Source: Sinorhizobium garamanticum
GTDB lineage: Bacteria; Pseudomonadota; Alphaproteobacteria; Rhizobiales; Rhizobiaceae
Direction: 5' to 3'
Assembly: GCF_029892065.1 (NCBI RefSeq)
Contig: NZ_CP120373.1
Coordinates: 2,673,001 to 2,737,000, forward strand
DNA: 64,000 nucleotides
The number at the start of each line of letters is the position of its first letter. Position 1 is the stretch's first letter. A model generated the notes under the pieces. It ran no database searches, was not told where the DNA came from, and saw only the letters and a list, made by a program, of their open reading frames with translations. Below are positions 15,214 to 23,205 of this stretch, one piece after another. Both the position numbers and the translations under genes were made by a program.

Positions 15214-16427
15214 TAGTCCGCCGCCTGCCACTTCTGGCCGATGACGTCCATGACATCGCCGAACCACTTGGTCGACGTGTCGAAATGCTTGCCGCCCTTG
15301 ATGCGCGGAAACTCGATCGTGCGCAGCTTGCCGCCCTGGTCCTCGTCATGGCCGGTGACGCCCGAGACCTTGTTGAGCGCACTTTCGACCGCGAGATCGA
15401 CCATGCCCTGGATCAGCCGCAGGTCGTCGCCGTTTGCGGGCGCGGAGCGGGCGTAGTAGCCGGATTTCTGTACCATCGAGCGTTCGGCGCCTAGAAGGGC
15501 GGCAAACTGCTTCGAGAACCAGTTGCCGACGTTGATCGTGTCGATCTTCACGTGGCCGAAAGCATCACGCTTGACCGTTTCGCCGGCCGCCTCGCGTTCG
15601 GCGACGATCGCGTCGAGGCAGGCGCCTTCGCTGACGAACAGAGTAACGAAGCCGACGCGGTCCATGACCTCGCGCAGGCGCTCCGCCTCGGCCTCGAGAT
15701 CGAACTTCATCTCCGGCAGGTAGAGGCCGTCGATGTTCTTCAGCTGCGCGTTCATCATGAAGCCGTCGACATATTCGTGGCCTTCGGCCATCTGGATATA
15801 GGCGCGCGCGGTTGCCGCCGTCAGCCAGCCGCAATGGCGGCCCATCACTTCGTGGACGACGAGGGTGCGCGGCGCAGCGCTCTGCTCGTTGCTGACATTG
15901 TCGAAGAAACGCGCGCCGTATTCGGCTGCCGTCCAGGCGCCGAGCGTCTGGCGGATCGGCACCACGTCGTTGTCGACCGTCTTCGGCAGGCCGACCACCG
16001 TCAGGTCGTAGCCGTTCGCACCGAGATAGGCGGCAAGATCGGCGGCAGTCGTGTTGGTGTCGTCACCGCCGATCGTATGCAGGATCGTGATACCGTCCGA
16101 CGCCAGCCTTTCGGCGGCGACCCGAAGCGGGTTCTGGCCGTCCTTGACGAGCCCGCGCTTCACGCAGTCGGCGGCATTGGTGAGCTTAACGCGGCTGTTG
16201 CCGATCGGCGAACCGCCGTGGCGATGGAGGACATGCGCTTTCTCGCGCATGTCCTTGGTGATCTCGATGCGGTCGGCGAGAAGCAGGCCCTGATAACCGG
16301 AACGGTAGGCAACGAGCTCGTAGTCGGGCGCGATGTCCGTGTACCGTTCGATCAGGCCGCCGACAGCGGATGAAAGGCAGGGGGCAAGCCCGCCCGCCGT
16401 CAGCATTGCGACTTTCTTCTTGGCCAT
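15213..16427 (-). CDS. pfp: Pyrophosphate-dependent 6-phosphofructokinase
   Basis: 404 residues. The start at 16427 follows GAGGAGGAACC and gives MAKKKVAMLTAGGLAPC. The enzyme phosphorylates fructose-6-phosphate using PPi, reversibly. The motif GGDD at 120-123 (TIGGDDTNTTA) is the mark of PPi-dependent members; ATP enzymes have Gly in place of the second Asp. PKTVDND at 148-154 is the substrate/active-site loop, and VHEVMGRHCGWL the conserved MGR region. Rhizobia lack a classic ATP phosphofructokinase and use mainly the Entner-Doudoroff route, so Pfp may serve gluconeogenesis. This last point is inference. Confidence 0.95.
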   Translation of the reverse strand: MAKKKVAMLTAGGLAPCLSSAVGGLIERYTDIAPDYELVAYRSGYQGLLLADRIEITKDMREKAHVLHRHGGSPIGNSRVKLTNAADCVKRGLVKDGQNPLRVAAERLASDGITILHTIGGDDTNTTAADLAAYLGANGYDLTVVGLPKTVDNDVVPIRQTLGAWTAAEYGARFFDNVSNEQSAAPRTLVVHEVMGRHCGWLTAATARAYIQMAEGHEYVDGFMMNAQLKNIDGLYLPEMKFDLEAEAERLREVMDRVGFVTLFVSEGACLDAIVAEREAAGETVKRDAFGHVKIDTINVGNWFSKQFAALLGAERSMVQKSGYYARSAPANGDDLRLIQGMVDLAVESALNKVSGVTGHDEDQGGKLRTIEFPRIKGGKHFDTSTKWFGDVMDVIGQKWQAAD

Positions 16428-16750
16428 GGTTCCTCCTCGGCGATTCGGCACTGGCAACGGCTCAGCGGAGCCGGTCATGTTCATGATCCTTGCTCATTCA
16501 AGGACACCGTGGTCTAGCGCAAATCCGATGGAAGTTAAATGACAGGCCTGTGGATGCTTCAAAAGTTCGGCCGTCAGGTGCTGAATCGTTCGACGCGTAT
16601 ATACTTCGAAATAGGTTGAGATTTACGGCGATATGATTTATTGAGGGGCCATCACAAACTCGTCATCCGTGACGTTTTCCGGCGACCGGCCGCTTGCAAT
16701 TTGCCACCACATCAGGTCATGCTGCTGGTGGACAGGGAAAAATCGCACAT
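16428..16750. other. Divergent intergenic region between pfp and the J-domain gene
   Basis: No gene is seen in these 323 bases. Promoters for both diverging genes must lie here. I found no convincing -35/-10 pair, riboswitch or repeat. Confidence 0.3.
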
Positions 16751-17455
16751 ATGTCATTCTGGGACAGCCTGCTGAAAATCGTCACGGCCACGGGCAATGC
16801 GCTCGCAGGCGTGGTGGAGGCCGTTCGGACCCTCTTTGAGGGGGATCCGGAAACGCGGCGCAAGGTCGCATTCTCGGTCGCCATGATTGCGCTTTCGGCG
16901 AAGATGGCGAAGGCCGACGGCATCGTCACCGAGACCGAGGTTGCCGCCTTCCGCGATATCTTCAAATTTCCCGCGGATCAGGCGCAGAATGTTGCGCGTC
17001 TCTACAACCTCGCGCGTCAGGACGTCGCGGGCTACGAGGCCTATGCCGAAAAGATGGCGTCGCTGTGCTCGTCCTGCGAGAAGAACTGCCCGATCCTTGA
17101 AGACATCATCGACGGGCTCTTCCACATCGCGAAGTCCGATGGCGCCGTGCATGAGAAGGAACTCGCTTTCCTCATGCGGGTCGCGGAGATCTTCACGATG
17201 GACGAGGAGCATTTCCAGCGCATCATGGCGCGCCATGTCCACCTCATGGGTGATCCCTATGAGGTGCTGGGCGTGTCGCCGAAGGACGATTTCGCCAAGA
17301 TCCGCAGGCGCTATCGCGTGCTCGTGTCCGAGCACCATCCGGACATGCTGGTGGCGCGGGGCGTGCCGGAGGAATTTCATGCGATCGCGAACGATCGCAT
17401 GGCGGCACTGAACGCAGCCTATGAGGCGATCGAGAAAGAACGCCGCGCCGCATGA
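16751..17455 (+). CDS. TerB-J-domain protein (DjlA-like co-chaperone)
   Basis: 234 residues. Residues 45-150 form a TerB-like (DUF533/tellurite resistance) helical domain: VAFSVAMIALSAKMAKADGIVTETEVAAFRD and a second KSDGAVHEKELAFL repeat, both with the acidic D-G motif. Residues 170-234 form a J domain with the HPD tripeptide at 196-198, which stimulates DnaK. E. coli DjlA has the same domain order but starts with a membrane helix; here the N-terminal segment is at most weakly hydrophobic, so the protein may be cytoplasmic. It overlaps the amidase gene by 4 bases (ATGA), indicating translational coupling. Confidence 0.88.
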   Translation: MSFWDSLLKIVTATGNALAGVVEAVRTLFEGDPETRRKVAFSVAMIALSAKMAKADGIVTETEVAAFRDIFKFPADQAQNVARLYNLARQDVAGYEAYAEKMASLCSSCEKNCPILEDIIDGLFHIAKSDGAVHEKELAFLMRVAEIFTMDEEHFQRIMARHVHLMGDPYEVLGVSPKDDFAKIRRRYRVLVSEHHPDMLVARGVPEEFHAIANDRMAALNAAYEAIEKERRAA

Positions 17456-18216
17456 CAGCGAAGACATGCGATTTTCCCGGTGCGCGCCTGGTGGCGTCGC
17501 CCAATTATAGCGAGCGGGCGGGTGGGCGGAGTCCGGATATGATCCTGCTGCACTATACCGGCATGGAGACGGCCGCTTCGGCGCTCGACTGGCTTTGCCG
17601 CGAGGAAAGCCAGGTCTCCAGCCACTATTTCGTCCACGAGGACGGCCGCATCGACCAGCTCGTCGCGGAGGAGCGACGCGCCTGGCACGCTGGCAAGAGC
17701 TCCTGGAAGGGCGAGACGGATATCAACTCCTGTTCGATCGGCATCGAGATCGCCAATGTCGGCCATCCGGGCGGACTGCCGGACTTCCCTGAAGCACAGA
17801 TCGAGGCGGTCGTCGAATTGTGTCGGGACTGTGGCCAGCGCTGGTCCATCGCCCCGGAAAGAGTGCTTGCGCATAGCGATGTCGCACCAATTCGCAAGGT
17901 CGATCCGGGAGAAAAATTTCCCTGGCATGTGCTGCACGCCAAAGGGGTCGGCCACTGGGTCGAACCGACGCCGGTCAGCGGTGGCCGGTTTTTCCAGCGC
18001 GGTGACCGCGGGCAGCCGGTCGAGGCGATCCAGTCGCTCTTGTCGCTTTACGGCTATGGTATTGAAGTAACAGGCGATTTCTGTGAAAAGACGGAAGGCG
18101 CGGTGGCCGCATTCCAGCGGCATTTCCGTCAGGCGAGAGTGGACGGAATCGCCGATGTTTCGACCATCGACACGCTTCACCGCCTGCTCTCCGCACTTCC
18201 GAATCTCAGCCTTTAG
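17452..18216 (+). CDS. N-acetylmuramoyl-L-alanine amidase (AmpD/AmiD family)
   Basis: 254 residues. An Amidase_2 zinc domain is followed by a C-terminal peptidoglycan-binding domain from about residue 180. Zinc ligands by comparison with AmpD: His34 (ILLHYT), His141 (LAHSDVAP) and Asp151 (RKVDPGEKFPW). SCSIGIEIAN carries the conserved Glu. No signal peptide is visible: it opens MTAKTCDFPGARLVASPNYSER, so it may work in the cytoplasm on recycled muropeptides like AmpD, although the binding domain is more typical of AmiD. The overlap with the J-domain gene suggests coupled synthesis. Confidence 0.92.
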   Translation: MTAKTCDFPGARLVASPNYSERAGGRSPDMILLHYTGMETAASALDWLCREESQVSSHYFVHEDGRIDQLVAEERRAWHAGKSSWKGETDINSCSIGIEIANVGHPGGLPDFPEAQIEAVVELCRDCGQRWSIAPERVLAHSDVAPIRKVDPGEKFPWHVLHAKGVGHWVEPTPVSGGRFFQRGDRGQPVEAIQSLLSLYGYGIEVTGDFCEKTEGAVAAFQRHFRQARVDGIADVSTIDTLHRLLSALPNLSL

Positions 18217-18444
18217 GCGGCGATTTTTGGGGGCGCTAATTTAGCGCGCTCACCACTTTCCTGCACGATTTTCTTGTGTTGCCACATGTTTACCATGATG
18301 GCCCCCTCATTTTCCCTGCATCAACTGCAGGGGATGCAGCGCGACCGCGCCGCTCTTTTGTCAATAAAAACGATCGGGAAATTCGGTCGTGGCGGCGGGG
18401 TGCGCCGGCGCGAGCGGTTCCCCAGACCGGAGACTTCAAACTAC
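18217..18444. other. Region upstream of the small transglycosylase gene
   Basis: These 228 bases hold no gene that I can support. An open frame extends upstream from 18445 to 18274, but it starts with a Cys/Met-rich unrelated peptide and would bury the signal peptide. Confidence 0.4.
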
Positions 18445-18978
18445 ATGAGAATATCGTCTGTTGCTGCGGTGGCGGCATGCTTCGGCATGTTCTTCGCCGG
18501 GATGGGTATGTCGTATGCAGGGGATGTCGACAAAACCATCAAGACTTCTGCCCTTCCGTCGGTCACCAGAACCACAGGCTATCCGAAACCGGATCTAAAG
18601 CTGACAAACGGTTCTCAGTACACGATTCTCATCCAGTCCTACGCCAAGCAATATGGCGTGCCCGCCGGCCTTGCCCACGCGGTCGTGCAGGTCGAAAGCA
18701 ACTTCAACCCGAATGCGCGCGGCAGCGCCGGCGAGATCGGCCTGATGCAGATCAAGCCCGCCACCGCCCGCATGATGGGCTACTCCGGTTCCGCCAAGGG
18801 CCTCTACGACCCGGCAACCAACATCAAGTTCGGCATGCTGTATCTGGCGAAGGCGCAAGAGCTTTCGGACGGCTCAACCTGCGGCACAATTCTGAAATAC
18901 AATGCCGGCCACGGCGCCAAGCGCATGAATCCGGTGTCGAAGCGCTATTGCGGCAAGGTTCAGAGCATTCTGAACTAA
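18445..18978 (+). CDS. Small SLT-domain lytic transglycosylase
   Basis: 177 residues. The start at 18445 gives a signal peptide (MRISSVAAVAACFGMFFAGMGMSYAG). The mature part is little more than one SLT domain: catalytic Glu84 in VVQVESNFNP, then AGEIGLMQIKPATARMMGY and IKFGMLYLAKAQEL, ending in KRYCGKVQSIL. Such compact transglycosylases often act locally, for example to open the wall for secretion machines or appendages; no such genes are nearby, so a housekeeping wall role is as likely. Two Cys residues (GSTCGT, KRYCGK) may form a disulfide. Confidence 0.9.
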   Translation: MRISSVAAVAACFGMFFAGMGMSYAGDVDKTIKTSALPSVTRTTGYPKPDLKLTNGSQYTILIQSYAKQYGVPAGLAHAVVQVESNFNPNARGSAGEIGLMQIKPATARMMGYSGSAKGLYDPATNIKFGMLYLAKAQELSDGSTCGTILKYNAGHGAKRMNPVSKRYCGKVQSILN

Positions 18979-19034
18979 ACGTTCAATCGTTGGTTCCGGG
19001 GGGGCGGCTCCGTCCCCGAACCGACACATGACTT

Positions 19035-19060
19035 GCCTCGGACCGATTTCGATCCGAGGC
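19035..19060 (+). terminator. Hairpin downstream of the small transglycosylase gene
   Basis: An 8-bp perfect stem GCCTCGGA (19035-19042) / TCCGAGGC (19053-19060) has a 10-base loop. There is no T-run. A repeat follows directly. Confidence 0.4.
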
Positions 19061-19064
19061 CTAG

Positions 19065-19153
19065 CCAGACGCGCAAAGGTCGCTGTAGGGCTTTGAGTTT
19101 TCTGCATGATTTTGTCCTTAAGTCGGTTTCGATTTAAGGAATCATGCAGTAGC
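19065..19153 (+). repeat. RIME-like dispersed repeat, type A copy 3
   Basis: Contains the CAGACGCGCAAAGGTCGCTGTAG module and the second hairpin (GCATGATTTTGTCCTTAA..TTAAGGAATCATGC) ending in CAGTAG. The first hairpin is shortened compared with copies 1 and 2. Confidence 0.75.
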
Positions 19154-19257
19154 CGGATAGGTCCCGCGTTCCGGCAAACCGTTAATTCCCGAAGGAATTC
19201 GGTGCCATTGCTTTTGCGGCATGTTATCCCCGGCGGAGCGAACGATCGGGGAGTGGC

Positions 19258-20445
19258 ATGTCGGAAAGCTTTGATTTCGTCGTCGTCGGCAAGGGCATGA
19301 TGGGGGCTGCGGCCGCGCGGCATCTGGCCGTTGCGGGTGCAACCGTCGCGCTCATCGGCCCCGACGAGCCGGAAGACTGGGCCAACCACGGTGGCGTTTT
19401 CGCCAGCCACTACGACAATGCCCGCATTACCCGCACGATCGACGAAGATCCGGTATGGGCCCGACTCGCCCGCCGCTCGATCGACCGCTACGCGGAGATT
19501 GCCGGCGATAGTGGCATTGACTTCTATGCGGAGGTCGGTTGCCTGATCGCGGCACCGGCGCCGGGCGGCGAATTCGACTATTTGGACAAGGTCGGGCGCG
19601 CCCGCGACAGGCTCGGCGTCGAGGCGCCGCTAATTTCTGGCGATGATCTCTTAGAGCGCTTCCCTTGGTTCCGTTTCCCACACGGCTATGGCGGTATCCA
19701 TGAGGGGCGCGGCGCGGGCCACATTAACCCCCGGGCGCTGGTGCGGGCGCAGACGCTGCTTGCCGAAAGATCGGGTGCGCGGGTCATCCGTTCCGAAGTG
19801 ATTTCCGTCGATGAGCGTTCGGATCACATCGCCATTGCGACCGCCGACGGCCAAACATTTCGCGCAGGGCGCGTCCTCATCGCGGCCGGCGGCTTCTCGC
19901 TGTCGAAGGCGCTGCTGCCCCGGCCGATCGATCTTGTCGTGAAGGCGCGCACTGTGCTTTTCGCCGAGGTTGGTGTCGAAGATCTCGCCGGCTTCGAGGG
20001 CATGCCGTCGCTGATTTGCGCGGCTCCGCAGCAGGAGCGAAGCTACTATTTGCTGCCGCCGGTTGCCTATGCGGACGGCAAACACTACATCAAGGTTGGC
20101 GGCGACCCGACCGACCGGGTGCTTGCCAGCGAACCGGCGGTGAGGGAATGGTTCCGCGCTGGCGGCAGCAAAGCGGCAGCCGATCATATGCATGACCTGC
20201 TGGCCGAAGTGATGCCGGGCTTCCAGCCTGTTTCGACGCATTTTGCGCCATGCGTCACGTCGTTCACGCGGCACGGCTATCCCTATATCGGTTTTGCCAG
20301 CGATCGCCTCGCTGTCGTCACCGGCGGTAACGGACAGGCCGCCAAGAGTTCTGACGAGATCGGCCGGCTCGGTGCCGTGCTCGTCTTGAACGGGCACCTC
20401 GATGCCCCTGAATACGAGACCGATTTTGCGGTTTCGTACCGCTGA
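19258..20445 (+). CDS. FAD-dependent amine oxidase (sarcosine/N-methyltryptophan oxidase-like)
   Basis: 395 residues, DAO family. The N-terminal dinucleotide fold FDFVVVGKGMMGAAAARHLA binds FAD; a second site is RVLIAAGGF near 205. Length and layout match monomeric sarcosine oxidase and N-methyl-L-tryptophan oxidase. In those enzymes FAD is bound covalently to a Cys near residue 310; here Cys332 in FAPCVTSFTRHGYPYIG is in the matching place. The reaction would be oxidative N-demethylation or deamination giving H2O2. The substrate is not known. The gene stands alone, with rnpB just downstream. Confidence 0.88.
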   Translation: MSESFDFVVVGKGMMGAAAARHLAVAGATVALIGPDEPEDWANHGGVFASHYDNARITRTIDEDPVWARLARRSIDRYAEIAGDSGIDFYAEVGCLIAAPAPGGEFDYLDKVGRARDRLGVEAPLISGDDLLERFPWFRFPHGYGGIHEGRGAGHINPRALVRAQTLLAERSGARVIRSEVISVDERSDHIAIATADGQTFRAGRVLIAAGGFSLSKALLPRPIDLVVKARTVLFAEVGVEDLAGFEGMPSLICAAPQQERSYYLLPPVAYADGKHYIKVGGDPTDRVLASEPAVREWFRAGGSKAAADHMHDLLAEVMPGFQPVSTHFAPCVTSFTRHGYPYIGFASDRLAVVTGGNGQAAKSSDEIGRLGAVLVLNGHLDAPEYETDFAVSYR

Positions 20446-20518
20446 CCGATCCGCGCAAGCGAAGATGAAATATTCGATTTCTCTGGCGCTTGCCGTTTCG
20501 GTCGGTTAATGACCCCTC

Positions 20519-20918
20519 TGCCAGTTGGCCGGGCAGCCGCGCCCCGCAAGTGCCGAAAGGCCGCGGGGGGAGGAAAGTCCGGGCTCCACGGAAACACGGT
20601 GCCGGATAACGTCCGGCGGGGGCGACCCCAGGGAAAGTGCCACAGAAAGCAAACCGCTTCGCTTCGCGGAGTAAGGGTGAAAGGGTGGGGTAAGAGCCCA
20701 CCGCGGACATGGCAACATGGACGGCACGGCAAACCCCACCGGGAGCAAGACCGAATAGGGATGACACGGGCGCGCAAGCGTCCAGCCGGTTTCCAGGCGC
20801 GTCATCCGGGTGGGTTGCAAGAGGCTGCGCGCAAGCGCAGTCCCAGATGAATGGCTGCCACGTCCCGTTCCTTCGGGGGCGGGGCCATACAGAACCCGGC
20901 TTACAGGCCAACTGGCGA
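20519..20918 (+). ncRNA. rnpB: RNase P RNA (class A)
   Basis: The catalytic RNA of RNase P, which cuts the 5' leader from tRNA precursors. The 5' arm CCAGTTGGCC (20521-20530) pairs with GGCCAACTGG (20907-20916) to form helix P1. The universal block GAGGAAAGTCCGGGCTCC (near 20569-20586), the internal ACAGAAAGC..GGTGAAAGGGTG region and the 3' block ACAGAACCCGGCTTACAG (near 20889-20906) are all present in order. The 5' and 3' ends are set at the P1 helix and could be off by a few bases. A short TTTTTC follows. Chance reading frames across it on both strands are not genes. Confidence 0.96.
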
Positions 20919-21123
20919 TTTTTCTTCTCCTGCTGCTCGCAGCCGCATTTCGAGCGGAACCGCCTTTTCTCAAACGAATCAGCAGCCGAAAGTTCCCGCG
21001 ACCAATGCTGCCGTAGGGCGGTTTCGCGCGGGATTCCAAGGGATTAGGGTCCCGGTCGTAACTCTTTGTTAAACTTAACAACCTATCAATATTTGATCAT
21101 CCGCGAGGCTTATTACGAGCCTC
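20919..21123. other. Non-coding stretch between rnpB and the mraZ promoter
   Basis: No gene seen. It holds a GTTAA-AC-TTAAC inverted repeat near 21069-21080 and a hairpin GAGGCT/AGCCTC (21105-21110, 21118-21123) just before the MraZ boxes. This hairpin may mark the end of a transcript from rnpB or may simply insulate the promoter. Confidence 0.4.
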
Positions 21124-21158
21124 TCCCATTGACGCCCATATGGTCCCATGTTATCCCA
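21124..21158 (+). promoter_or_regulatory. Four phased MraZ boxes over the mraZ promoter
   Basis: On the reverse strand TGGGA or TGGGC occurs four times, at 21154-21158, 21144-21148, 21134-21138 and 21124-21128. The period is exactly 10 bp (5-bp box, 5-bp spacer). MraZ is known to bind TGGGN direct repeats with 5-bp spacers at its own promoter in E. coli. A -35-like TTGACG (21129-21134) lies within the array, with TATCCC 17 bases on, so bound MraZ would cover RNA polymerase contacts. The mraZ start is about 175 bases downstream, so a long leader is expected. Confidence 0.8.
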
Positions 21159-21334
21159 TAATGGTACTGCGCAAGGGCCGCGTCGTGGCCCATCATCGCA
21201 AAATTCCAAGGTTCCTTCCTCGGAAGGGTCAGGCGGGCATGCTTGTGTCCGGCGGGGATATTTTGCGCGCGCAGGCAGGTGTTCGCGCGGGCCAATGATC
21301 GTGGCCCGTCAGTCGGAGGCGGCCGTTTCGCGTC

Positions 21335-21775
21335 ATGAACCGCTTCTTGTCACATGCTACGAACCGGATCGATGCAAAGGGGCGGGTGTCCGTGCCTTCG
21401 GCGTTCCGCGCCGTGCTTTCGGATGGGGGCGTCCGGGAGTTATACTGTTTTCAGGACTTCGTTTTTCCGGCGATCAGCGTCGGTGGGCCGGAGCTTCTGG
21501 ACCGGTTCGAGAAGCAGATGGCGGCAGAGGATCCGTTTTCGGATGCCGCCAACCAGATGTCGCTCCTCGTTCATGGGGGCGGCGTCTTTGTGAAGCTCGA
21601 CCCGGAGGGCCGGTTGATGGTGACGGATTTCATTCGCGACTTCACCGGCATCTCGACCGACGTGACTTTCGTCGGACGGGGCGATCATTTTCAGCTCTGG
21701 GAGCCGCAGGCGTTTACGAGGGCGCAGGCGGAGGCCCGGGAAGGGCGCAAGCAACGGGGGTTGCGTCCGGAATAG
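21335..21775 (+). CDS. mraZ: Transcriptional regulator MraZ
   Basis: 146 residues. It has two SpoVT/AbrB-like swapped-hairpin domains: [19 protein letters not shown] near residues 10-28 and [18 protein letters not shown] near 85-102, each with the family's D-x-x-GR-[VL] core. MraZ forms a ring-like oligomer that binds phased TGGGN repeats and represses the division and cell-wall operon it heads. Four such repeats lie upstream. The gene is the first of an unbroken run to murB. GGAGG about 10 bases before the ATG supports the start. Confidence 0.96.
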   Translation: MNRFLSHATNRIDAKGRVSVPSAFRAVLSDGGVRELYCFQDFVFPAISVGGPELLDRFEKQMAAEDPFSDAANQMSLLVHGGGVFVKLDPEGRLMVTDFIRDFTGISTDVTFVGRGDHFQLWEPQAFTRAQAEAREGRKQRGLRPE

Positions 21776-21789
21776 AATGGAGAGGCGGA

Positions 21790-22815
21790 ATGATGACGGA
21801 TCAAAGCGGCGGAGATTTTGAAGCCGACGGCGGACCGGTTCGTCACATTCCCGTCCTCCTGAGCGAAGTGCTCGCCGCCCTCGATCCCGCACCGGGCAAG
21901 GTCATTCTCGACGGCACGTTTGGTGCCGGCGGCTACACGTCCGCCATCCTGAAGGCCGGTGCCGACGTGATCGCGCTCGACCGCGATCCGACGGCGATTG
22001 CCGCCGGTCAACCTCTTGTCGCTGCCTCCGAAGGGCGGCTCAAGCTCGTTCATGCCCGCTTTTCCGAACTCGCCGAACATGCGCCGGCAGGTGGCCTCGA
22101 CGGCGTCGTGCTGGATATCGGGGTTTCCTCGATGCAGATCGATGAGGCCGAGCGGGGCTTTTCTTTCCAGAAGAAAGGGCCTCTCGACATGCGCATGTCG
22201 GCCGCCGGGGTCTCTGCCGCCGATGTCGTCAACCGCGCCAAGGTCTCCGATCTCATCCGCATCTTCGGCTTCCTCGGCGAGGAGAAGCAGGCGGGCCGCA
22301 TCGCCCGCGCCATTGAGAAGCGCCGCGCCGAGGCGCCGTTCGAAACGACGCGTGACCTCGCCAACCTCATCGAGACGGTGACGCCGCGCAAGGCCAAGGA
22401 CAAGATTCATCCCGCGACCCGCGTCTTCCAGGCGCTTCGCATCTTCGTCAACGACGAACTCGGGGAGCTCGCCAATGCGCTTTTCGCGGCCGAACGGGTG
22501 CTGAAGCCCGGCGGGCGCCTTGTCGTCGTCACCTTCCATTCTCTCGAAGACAGGATCGTCAAGACGTTCTTCCAGGACCGATCCGGTAAGGCGGCCGGAT
22601 CCCGCCACCTGCCGATGGTCGCTGCCCGCGCCGCAACCTTCACGCCAGTTGGTAAGCCTATGATTGCGGCCAGCGAGGAAGAAGCGTCCCGCAATCCGCG
22701 CGCCCGGTCTGCCAAGCTCAGAGCCGGCATCCGCACGGAGGCCCCGTCGCCGGGAGACGATCTGTCCATTTTCAATCTGCCGGAACTGGCGAGCCTTGCG
22801 AAACTGGGGGGCTAA
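21790..22815 (+). CDS. rsmH: 16S rRNA (cytosine-1402-N4)-methyltransferase RsmH
   Basis: 341 residues from the ATG at 21790; the next ATG (21793) is equally possible and better spaced from GGAGAGG. The conserved start is [15 protein letters not shown], followed by the SAM site [16 protein letters not shown] and [18 protein letters not shown]-type motif ([13 protein letters not shown]), RGFSF and PLDMRM are all RsmH marks. It methylates N4 of C1402 in the ribosomal P site. It lies 14 bases after mraZ in the dcw operon. Confidence 0.96.
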   Translation: MMTDQSGGDFEADGGPVRHIPVLLSEVLAALDPAPGKVILDGTFGAGGYTSAILKAGADVIALDRDPTAIAAGQPLVAASEGRLKLVHARFSELAEHAPAGGLDGVVLDIGVSSMQIDEAERGFSFQKKGPLDMRMSAAGVSAADVVNRAKVSDLIRIFGFLGEEKQAGRIARAIEKRRAEAPFETTRDLANLIETVTPRKAKDKIHPATRVFQALRIFVNDELGELANALFAAERVLKPGGRLVVVTFHSLEDRIVKTFFQDRSGKAAGSRHLPMVAARAATFTPVGKPMIAASEEEASRNPRARSAKLRAGIRTEAPSPGDDLSIFNLPELASLAKLGG

Positions 22816-22821
22816 GAGAAG

Positions 22822-23205
22822 ATGCTGCGAACGCTCGACATTGTCCTGATCGTCGTCATGACGGCAGCCGCTACGGTCACCTACACGATCAAGCATCAGG
22901 CCGAGAACAAGCGCGAAGAAGTTCGCCGGCTCGACGCCGCCATCAAGCTCGAGGAAGACACGATCGATCTCTTGAGGGCGGATTGGGCGCTGCTGACCCA
23001 GCCGAACCGGCTCGAGCGCCTCGTGGCCGCTTTCGCCGCCGACCTGCAACTCGCACCGACCCCCTCGACGCAACTTGCGCGTCCCGAGGAGCTTCCGATG
23101 CTGAAAGCGGATCTGCCGCAGCCGGAAGACGACAAGCCAGCTGAAGACGGTATCGCCGCCGTCATCAAAACAGATGGTATCGCAACAGGATCGGTGGCGC
23201 GCTGA
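22822..23205 (+). CDS. ftsL: Cell division protein FtsL (rhizobial type)
   Basis: 127 residues. The protein has one N-terminal membrane helix (TLDIVLIVVMTAAATVTYTI) followed by a heptad-rich stretch (AENKREEVRRLDAAIKLEEDTIDLLRADWALL), the layout of FtsL, which pairs with FtsB and FtsQ at the septum. The WALLTQPNRLERL segment is typical of alphaproteobacterial FtsL. The C-terminal 40 residues are low-complexity, probably disordered. Sequence conservation of FtsL is poor, so the call leans on position between rsmH and ftsI. The stop codon overlaps the ftsI start (TGATG). Confidence 0.88.
   Translation: MLRTLDIVLIVVMTAAATVTYTIKHQAENKREEVRRLDAAIKLEEDTIDLLRADWALLTQPNRLERLVAAFAADLQLAPTPSTQLARPEELPMLKADLPQPEDDKPAEDGIAAVIKTDGIATGSVAR

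Noticed and set aside
20283..21081. Overlapping reverse frames of 160-200 codons and forward frames of 110 codons across rnpB
   Set aside because: The region is RNase P RNA; the frames are chance products of its GC-rich helices. Short Pro/Arg-rich translations of rnpB are often misannotated.
21148..22815. Long forward frame that extends rsmH upstream through mraZ to 21148
   Set aside because: The extra 214 codons overlap mraZ in another frame and do not match RsmH, which starts normally at 21790.
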